Assembly (NCBI GenBank): GCA_902789225.1
Contig: CADANC010000009.1
Span: forward strand, 1-39,073
Source of the DNA: an uncultured Erysipelotrichaceae bacterium
GTDB lineage: Bacteria; Bacillota_I; Bacilli_A; RF39; UBA660
DNA length: 39,073 nucleotides
Reading direction: 5' to 3'
The position numbers were made by a program, and so were the translations under genes. Each line of letters begins with the position of its first letter. Positions within the stretch are counted from its first letter, which is position 1. Shown here one piece after another: positions 34,136 through 39,073 of this stretch. The notes beneath the pieces are model-generated. The model saw nothing but the letters and a program-made list of their open reading frames with translations, did not search any database and was not told where the DNA came from.

Positions 34136-34816
34136 ATGGAAAATAGAAAGAAACTATATTTAATTATTTTAATGATATTCCTAATAGTATTTGGTATTTG
34201 TGTATCAGTATATATCGCAAGACATGAAAATAAGAAGGCTAGTAGGCCTACTATTAATAATAATATAGAAGAAAATGAAGTAATTAATAATAGAGAAAGA
34301 GTTGATGAAACAGTTGATAATGATCAAGAAATATTAACTTACTTTGAAAATGAAATAACAAATGATAATAATATACTAAATGAAGAGAATAATACAGATA
34401 ATGAGAAAAGACTAAAAGATTCTTTTGTTAAATTAACTGATTTTATATTCTATGAAGGAAAAATAAATAATATTACTTTTAACGAATTAAAAGATGATAC
34501 TAAAGTTGCTATAATAAGTGACTGGGAAATACTAGATGAAAAAATAGAAACAAAATATCCTAATTATAAAGATAGAATAGAATCAGTAGAAAACAAAACA
34601 TATAATAATTTAAAAGCTAAAAAGGACTTTCTAATTAATAAATTAAAAGAAGCATATATTAATAAATATGGAGAAGATAAATATAATGAGTTAATGAATA
34701 AAAAAGAAGAATTAAAAGAAAAAGCGTCTGACTTAAAGAATAAAGCAACTGAAGAAATGGATAAGAAAAAAGAAACAATATCATCATGGTATAAAGAATG
34801 GAAGGAAAGTGAATAA
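34136..34816 (+). CDS. Membrane-anchored, charged extracytoplasmic protein of unknown function
   Basis: A 226-residue protein. A short basic N-terminus and a hydrophobic segment (about 6-26, LYLIILMIFLIVFGICVSVY) form an uncleaved anchor or signal peptide. Asn/Glu-rich linker follows (about 35-90), then a helical, highly charged region ending in lysine-rich heptads (ELKEKASDLKNKATEEMDKK) and a Trp-containing tail. ATG 34136 was chosen because AAAAGGAG lies 6 bases before it; an upstream in-frame ATG at 34118 precedes that site. The mtaB start follows the stop by one base. No family recognised. Confidence 0.78.
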   Translation: MENRKKLYLIILMIFLIVFGICVSVYIARHENKKASRPTINNNIEENEVINNRERVDETVDNDQEILTYFENEITNDNNILNEENNTDNEKRLKDSFVKLTDFIFYEGKINNITFNELKDDTKVAIISDWEILDEKIETKYPNYKDRIESVENKTYNNLKAKKDFLINKLKEAYINKYGEDKYNELMNKKEELKEKASDLKNKATEEMDKKKETISSWYKEWKESE

Positions 34817-34817
34817 C

Positions 34818-36092
34818 ATGCCAAGTGTAGGAATACTATCACTAGGATGTAAGGTTAATACATATGAATCAGAATATATAAGAAACATCTTAGAACAAAG
34901 AGGATATGAGATAAAAGACTTTACTGATAAATGTGATATTTATATTATTAATACTTGTACAGTAACTAATACCTCAGATACTAAATCTAGTAAAATGTTA
35001 CGTAGAGCAAGAAAAGAAAACCCTGACGCAATAATAGTTGCGATGGGTTGTTTTATTGAAAGTAATAAAGATAATCCTATACCAGGAATAGATATAGTAA
35101 TAGGTAATAGAGATAAAGATAAAGTACCTGATTTAATAGATGAATATTTAAAGAATAAAGAAAAAATAATAAGACTATATAAAGGAAGAACAGATATATT
35201 TGAAGATATGTATATAACTAGTTTTCCAGGTAGAACAAGAGCTTTTGTAAAAATACAAGATGGATGTGATAACTTTTGTTCTTATTGTATAATTCCATTT
35301 GTCAGAGGAAAATGTAGATCAAAAGATAAAGATAAAGTAATAGAAGAAATTACTGCATTAGTAAATAATGGTTATAAAGAAGTAGTACTAACAGGAATTC
35401 ATACAGGAAGTTATGGAAGAGATTTAGATATATCATTTGCTGATCTATTAAATGAAATAATAAAAATTGAAGGATTAAAAAGATTAAGAATCTCATCAAT
35501 TGAAGCAACTGAATTAAATGAAGATGTTCTAAATATATTGAAAAATTCAAACATAATAGTAGATCACTTACATATACCATTACAAGCAGGATCAAATGAA
35601 ATATTAAAATCAATGAATAGAAAATATGATTTAAAATATTTTGAAGATAAAATAGCTGAAATTAGAAGTATAAGACCTGATATATCTATTACTACTGATA
35701 TAATTGTAGGTTTCCCAGGCGAAACAGAAGAACTATTTAAAGAAACTCTTAATACTGTAAGAAGAATAAACTTTTCAAAAGTACATGTTTTCCCATATAG
35801 CGAAAGAAAAGGAACTAAGTCAGAAAGACTTCCTAATAAGATACCTACAAATATTAAAAAAGATTATGTAAAAAGATTAATAGAACTATCTAAAGAATTA
35901 GAAATAGAATATGCTTCTAAATTCATTGGAAAAGAATTAGAAATATTAGTAGAACAAACTAAAGATGGATTCTCATACGGACATACATCTAACTATTTAA
36001 ATGTAAAAGTAAAAGGTAATCTTCCTCATAATGAACTAATAAAAGTAAAAATAACATCAGTAGATTATCCTAATGTAATAGGAGAAATATAA
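34818..36092 (+). CDS. mtaB: MtaB: tRNA (t6A37) methylthiotransferase
   Basis: A 424-residue radical-SAM methylthiotransferase that converts t6A37 to ms2t6A in tRNAs reading ANN codons. The N-terminal domain has cluster cysteines C11 (LSLGCKVN), C47 (NTCTVTN) and C78 (MGCF). The radical-SAM triad is C150-x3-C154-x2-C157 (GCDNFCSYC). A C-terminal TRAM domain closes the protein. The LGCKVN and NTCTVTNTSD wording fits MtaB (Bacillus YqeV) rather than MiaB or RimO. ATG 34818 was preferred over GTG 34809, which is too close to the Shine-Dalgarno. The stop overlaps the recD2 start as TAATG. Confidence 0.94.
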   Translation: MPSVGILSLGCKVNTYESEYIRNILEQRGYEIKDFTDKCDIYIINTCTVTNTSDTKSSKMLRRARKENPDAIIVAMGCFIESNKDNPIPGIDIVIGNRDKDKVPDLIDEYLKNKEKIIRLYKGRTDIFEDMYITSFPGRTRAFVKIQDGCDNFCSYCIIPFVRGKCRSKDKDKVIEEITALVNNGYKEVVLTGIHTGSYGRDLDISFADLLNEIIKIEGLKRLRISSIEATELNEDVLNILKNSNIIVDHLHIPLQAGSNEILKSMNRKYDLKYFEDKIAEIRSIRPDISITTDIIVGFPGETEELFKETLNTVRRINFSKVHVFPYSERKGTKSERLPNKIPTNIKKDYVKRLIELSKELEIEYASKFIGKELEILVEQTKDGFSYGHTSNYLNVKVKGNLPHNELIKVKITSVDYPNVIGEI

Positions 36093-38263
36093 TGTTTATT
36101 ATAGGAAATTATAGAAAAGAAATATTTTCTTCAACATCAGGCTATACAGTAGGAGTATTTAAAGTAACAGATACTGAAACCGAAGAATTAGCTAATTTAA
36201 TAGACAGAACAATAACGTTTACTGGATACTTTCATGAATTAAATGAACAAGATACTTATAAACTATATGGAAAAATGGTTCATCATGAAAAATATGGAGA
36301 ACAATTCCAAGTAGATTCATATGAAAGAGTAACACCTAAAGGAAAAGACTCAATAATAGAATTCTTAACATCAGGATTATTTAAAGGAATAGGAGAAAAG
36401 AAAGCAAAAGCAATAGTAGATGTATTAGGAGATAATACTTTCAAAGTAATTTTAGAAGAACCTTCTAATTTAATTCTTATTCCAGGAATAACAGAACAAA
36501 ATAAAAATACTCTTCATTCCAAATTAAAAGAATATGAATCTTCTTATGAAACAGTAATGTATCTAGGTAATCTAGGCTTCAATACAAAAGACTCAATAGA
36601 AATATATAATAAATATAAAGATAGAACTAAAAAAATAATAGAAGAAGATATATACCAAGTAATTCTAGATTTTAATAATATTTACTATAAAAAAGTAGAC
36701 ACTATTGCGATATCATCAGGAATAGAAAAAGATGGGGTAATAAGAATTAAAGCATCAATCTATTATGTAATGAATGAAGTATGCTTCTCATTTGGACATA
36801 CATATCTATATAAAGAAGAGATAGTTAACTACTTAAAAAGATTATTAAGAATACCAATAGATGAAAACAAATTTAATGAAAGTATAAAAATACTAATAAA
36901 AGATGAATTATTAGTAATAGAAGAAGATAGATACTATTTAAAAACATTATATGATAGTGAAAACCTAATAGCTAGAAGATTTAAATTATTAGCTCATGAA
37001 AAACCAATTATATATAAGGATATAGATGATAAATTAAATGAAATATCATCTAATATGGATATTCTATATAACGAAGAACAATTAGAAGCAATTAAATCTT
37101 CAATGGAAAATAAAATGCTTGTCATTACTGGAGGTCCAGGAACAGGTAAAACAACACTAATAAAAGCAATAATAGAATTATATAGAGAATTAAATAAGTA
37201 TTCATATGAAAAATTATTAGATAAAGTAGTATTGCTTGCTCCAACAGGAAGAGCTGCAAAACGTATGAGTGAAGAAACTTCTCTTCCAGCATCAACTATT
37301 CATAGATTTTTAAAATGGCAAAAAGAAACTAATACGTTTGGAGTAAATGAATATCATAAATCTAAATGTGAATTTGTAATAATAGATGAAGTATCTATGG
37401 TAGATATTGAATTAATGTCTTCACTATTAAAAGGAATTAGTGTTAATACTAAAATAGTTCTAGTAGGAGATGATGAGCAACTACCATCAGTTGCTCCAGG
37501 TGAAGTACTACACGATATTATCGAATCAAATATAGTAAAAACAATAAAATTAAGAAAACTATACCGTCAAGAAAAAGATTCAAATATAATAAAATTAGCT
37601 TATGATATTAGAGAAGAAAATCTAAATAAAGAAATATTTAATAAAAGTGATGATCTTACTTTTATAGAAACAGCTAAAGTAATGGATAATATCAAAGAAA
37701 TAGCTAATACATATAAAGATATGTCTTATAAAGATTTTCAAATATTAGTTCCAATATATAAAGGACTACATGGAATAGATGCAATTAATAAAGAAATGCA
37801 AAGTATATTTAATCCTAAAGATTCTCATAAAAAAGAAATAAATATAGGAGAAACTTTATTTAGAGAAGAAGACAAAGTAATACAATTAACTAATCAACCT
37901 GAAGACAATATTTATAATGGTGATATAGGAATTATATCTAGGATAGTTACTTCTCCTAAAAAAGAAATATATATAGATTTTGATAATAATTTAGTAAAAT
38001 ATACTCCAACTAATTTTAGTAATTTTAGATTAGCTTATGCTATAAGTATTCATAAATCACAAGGATCAGAATTTAAAGTAGTAATAATGCCTTTAGTAAA
38101 AGGATATAATAAGATGCTATATAAGAAATTAGTTTATACAGGAGTAACTAGAACAAAAGAAACTCTATATTTAATTGGAGAATATTCTTCACTTCAATTA
38201 GCAGTTAGAAATAATATTGAAGGTTTAAGAAGAACAACATTAAAAAATAGATTATTAATATAA
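36092..38263 (+). CDS. recD2: RecD2: SF1B 5'-3' DNA helicase
   Basis: A 723-residue RecD2 (RecD-like without RecBC). The N-terminus (about 1-85) is OB-like, then helix-hairpin-helix repeats (LFKGIGEKKAKAIVDVLG; ILIPGITEQNK). The helicase core has Walker A GGPGTGKTT at 347-355 (K353), LLAPTGRAAKRMSE, Walker B VIIDEVSMVDIELM, the VGDDEQLPSVAPGEVL motif, KLRKLYRQ and the C-terminal SIHKSQGSEFKVVI and VYTGVTRTKE motifs. RecD2 aids replication forks and repair. It complements AddAB, for which it is not a subunit. It is coupled to mtaB by a one-base overlap; a terminator covers its stop. Confidence 0.96.
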   Translation: MFIIGNYRKEIFSSTSGYTVGVFKVTDTETEELANLIDRTITFTGYFHELNEQDTYKLYGKMVHHEKYGEQFQVDSYERVTPKGKDSIIEFLTSGLFKGIGEKKAKAIVDVLGDNTFKVILEEPSNLILIPGITEQNKNTLHSKLKEYESSYETVMYLGNLGFNTKDSIEIYNKYKDRTKKIIEEDIYQVILDFNNIYYKKVDTIAISSGIEKDGVIRIKASIYYVMNEVCFSFGHTYLYKEEIVNYLKRLLRIPIDENKFNESIKILIKDELLVIEEDRYYLKTLYDSENLIARRFKLLAHEKPIIYKDIDDKLNEISSNMDILYNEEQLEAIKSSMENKMLVITGGPGTGKTTLIKAIIELYRELNKYSYEKLLDKVVLLAPTGRAAKRMSEETSLPASTIHRFLKWQKETNTFGVNEYHKSKCEFVIIDEVSMVDIELMSSLLKGISVNTKIVLVGDDEQLPSVAPGEVLHDIIESNIVKTIKLRKLYRQEKDSNIIKLAYDIREENLNKEIFNKSDDLTFIETAKVMDNIKEIANTYKDMSYKDFQILVPIYKGLHGIDAINKEMQSIFNPKDSHKKEINIGETLFREEDKVIQLTNQPEDNIYNGDIGIISRIVTSPKKEIYIDFDNNLVKYTPTNFSNFRLAYAISIHKSQGSEFKVVIMPLVKGYNKMLYKKLVYTGVTRTKETLYLIGEYSSLQLAVRNNIEGLRRTTLKNRLLI

Positions 38264-38277
38264 ATAATCTATTTTTT
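38247..38277 (+). terminator. Terminator of the mtaB-recD2 operon
   Basis: A 10-bp perfect stem ATAGATTATT/AATAATCTAT with a 6-nt loop, then TTTTTT. The recD2 TAA stop (38261-38263) spans the loop and the 3' arm, so the 5' arm is coding. Confidence 0.9.
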
Positions 38278-38278
38278 A

Positions 38279-38287
38279 TGTTAAAAT
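38279..38287 (+). promoter_or_regulatory. Extended -10 promoter of the prepilin gene
   Basis: TGTTAAAAT (TAAAAT 38282-38287), two bases after the terminator T-run. The Shine-Dalgarno AGGTGAT starts at 38294. Confidence 0.55.
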
Positions 38288-38303
38288 GATAATAGGTGAT
38301 TCT

Positions 38304-38810
38304 ATGAAAGATAGAAAAGGATTTACTTTAATTGAATTATTAGTAGCGATTACTATAATTGGAATTATTATGATTATGACTTTACCAGCTATTCATAATT
38401 TACAAAGACAAAACCAAGAAAAGAAGTTTGATGATTATGAAAGAACAGTATTAGAAGCGGCTAAAGTATATGAAGATCAATATGAAGAAGATCTTTTTGG
38501 AAGAAGTGAGACAGGTTGTGCTTTTATTGATTATAATAGCCTAGTACAAAAAAAACTACTAGCTACAACAAAAATATCAGGATATGAATGTAAGAATAAT
38601 AATAATGGTATAATCGTAAGAAAAATAAAAGGAACATCATACTATGAAGTATATCTAACTTGTAGTAATGGTGGTGATACAAAAAATTTAACAGGTAATA
38701 ACGGAAACTATAATCATATTAAAAATAGTCTTTGTAATTCTGGTGAAGATACAGACCCTCCACAATTAACAATAAAATGTGATGGAGATAATCATGAGTT
38801 AGGAGTATGA
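38304..38810 (+). CDS. Type IV prepilin-like protein, frame ends early
   Basis: A 168-residue frame. The N-terminus MKDRKGFTLIELLVAI is a canonical class III prepilin leader: cleavage after Gly6, Phe +1 and Glu +5, then a hydrophobic pilin helix (residues about 7-29). The globular part has four or more cysteines (TGCAF, YECKN, LTCSN, SLCNS) and ends with a DPPQLTIKCDGD strand typical of the start of an Ig-like module. ATG 38304 follows AGGTGAT; a longer start at 38286 precedes that site. The TGA at 38808-38810 looks premature because the next frame continues the same type of sequence. The pilD product (20729) would process it and PilC (19191) would assemble it. Confidence 0.9.
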   Translation: MKDRKGFTLIELLVAITIIGIIMIMTLPAIHNLQRQNQEKKFDDYERTVLEAAKVYEDQYEEDLFGRSETGCAFIDYNSLVQKKLLATTKISGYECKNNNNGIIVRKIKGTSYYEVYLTCSNGGDTKNLTGNNGNYNHIKNSLCNSGEDTDPPQLTIKCDGDNHELGV

Positions 38811-39073
38811 TGGAAAAATATATTATTATTCCGCAACTAATACAGAAGGACCTAAAAGAATACCAAAACTTACAGTAGAAACATCTGATACTATTTCTGG
38901 ATTAGAAAAAAATGAATATGTAACATATGAATGGAAGATGTATCCAAACAAAATATTAGCTGAAGAAAATCCTAACTATACAGAAAAGAATAAAACTACT
39001 TTCAATGTAAAAGATGGAAATAGATCAATAGCCAAAAAAAACGTAAGAATAATAGAACAATTCAAAGAAAAAA
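38803..39073 (+). pseudogene. Continuation of the prepilin gene in the +1 frame (open to window end)
   Basis: The +1 frame opens just after a TAG at 38800-38802 and has no stop for 90 codons to the edge. It encodes YDGKIYYYSATNTEGPKRI, then strand-like Thr/Glu/Lys-rich sequence with a GLEKNEYVTYEWKMYP segment, which looks like an extracellular Ig-like module. It has no Shine-Dalgarno/ATG start in a suitable place: the first in-frame Met is at 38938. A one-base skip between 38803 and 38808 would join it to the prepilin. Assembly error, true mutation and programmed shift are all open. Confidence 0.65.

Noticed and set aside
38808-38810. TGA read as tryptophan (mycoplasma code) to explain the broken prepilin
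   Set aside because: Reading through in the same frame meets further stops within about 20 codons, and TGA clearly ends other genes at 26092-26094 and 28658-28660.
38807-38878. ATG start just after the prepilin stop
   Set aside because: The frame from 38807 ends after 23 codons, and its Shine-Dalgarno would be too close.

Overview
This is a very AT-rich, gene-dense bacterial chromosome segment. I see no rRNA, tRNA, insertion sequence, phage module or CRISPR array. Gene content and order (addB-addA, rplU-prp-rpmA-obg, yebC, ruvAB-queA-tgt, a Gram-positive type DnaB, recD2, mtaB) point to a low-GC Firmicutes/Bacilli-type genome. The compactness and the many lineage-specific short proteins would fit an uncultured gut lineage near the Mollicutes; that placement is inference. 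The code is the standard bacterial one: TGA ends several genes (the ZIP transporter gene, the phosphohexomutase gene in an ATGA overlap) and Trp is TGG throughout. A prepilin peptidase, a GH73-type peptidoglycan hydrolase and a DUF368 (undecaprenyl-phosphate) transporter suggest a walled cell, not a true mycoplasma.

Layout. 1-510 is the 3' end of a cysteine-rich secreted or pilus-like protein. 591-6018 is addB-addA (double-strand break repair). 6065-7501 is an unrecognised repeat protein. 7502-10618 holds a strong promoter, an L21-type leader, rplU-prp-rpmA, then obg with an unknown Rossmann-like gene. 10687-14130 holds a stand-alone Hpt-receiver protein, the only minus-strand gene (DUF192-like), yebC, a small membrane protein and a metallophosphoesterase. 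14160-19092 is ruvAB behind a candidate SOS operator, queA, a signal-less GH73 hydrolase with a WXG-like helical N-terminus, and tgt. 19191-21496 is a pilus assembly pair (PilC/GspF and prepilin peptidase). 21557-26852 holds a DnaB/DnaD-type replication protein, a CBS-regulated family II pyrophosphatase, a DUF368 transporter, a ZIP transporter and a CmpB-family membrane protein. 26935-31371 holds a small acidic protein, a phosphohexomutase, a DUF3267-like membrane metalloprotease and HelD. 31412-34816 is a cluster of unrecognised proteins, including a 55-residue ORF, a tail-anchored nucleotidyltransferase-fold protein and two single-pass membrane proteins. 34818-38263 is mtaB-recD2. The window ends in a prepilin gene whose reading frame is broken at 38803-38810 but continues open in the +1 frame to the edge.

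Themes. Recombination and repair are dense (AddAB, RuvAB, RecD2, HelD). A dispersed type IV pilus-like system is present: assembly genes in the middle and substrate-like genes at both ends, with no ATPase here. Transcription units are very tightly packed: many hairpin terminators include or abut the stop codon, and their T-tracts run straight into an extended -10 promoter (TGnTATAAT) whose predicted start lies at or just before the Shine-Dalgarno, leaving almost no 5' leader. The rplU and ruvA leaders are the clear exceptions, and both look regulated.
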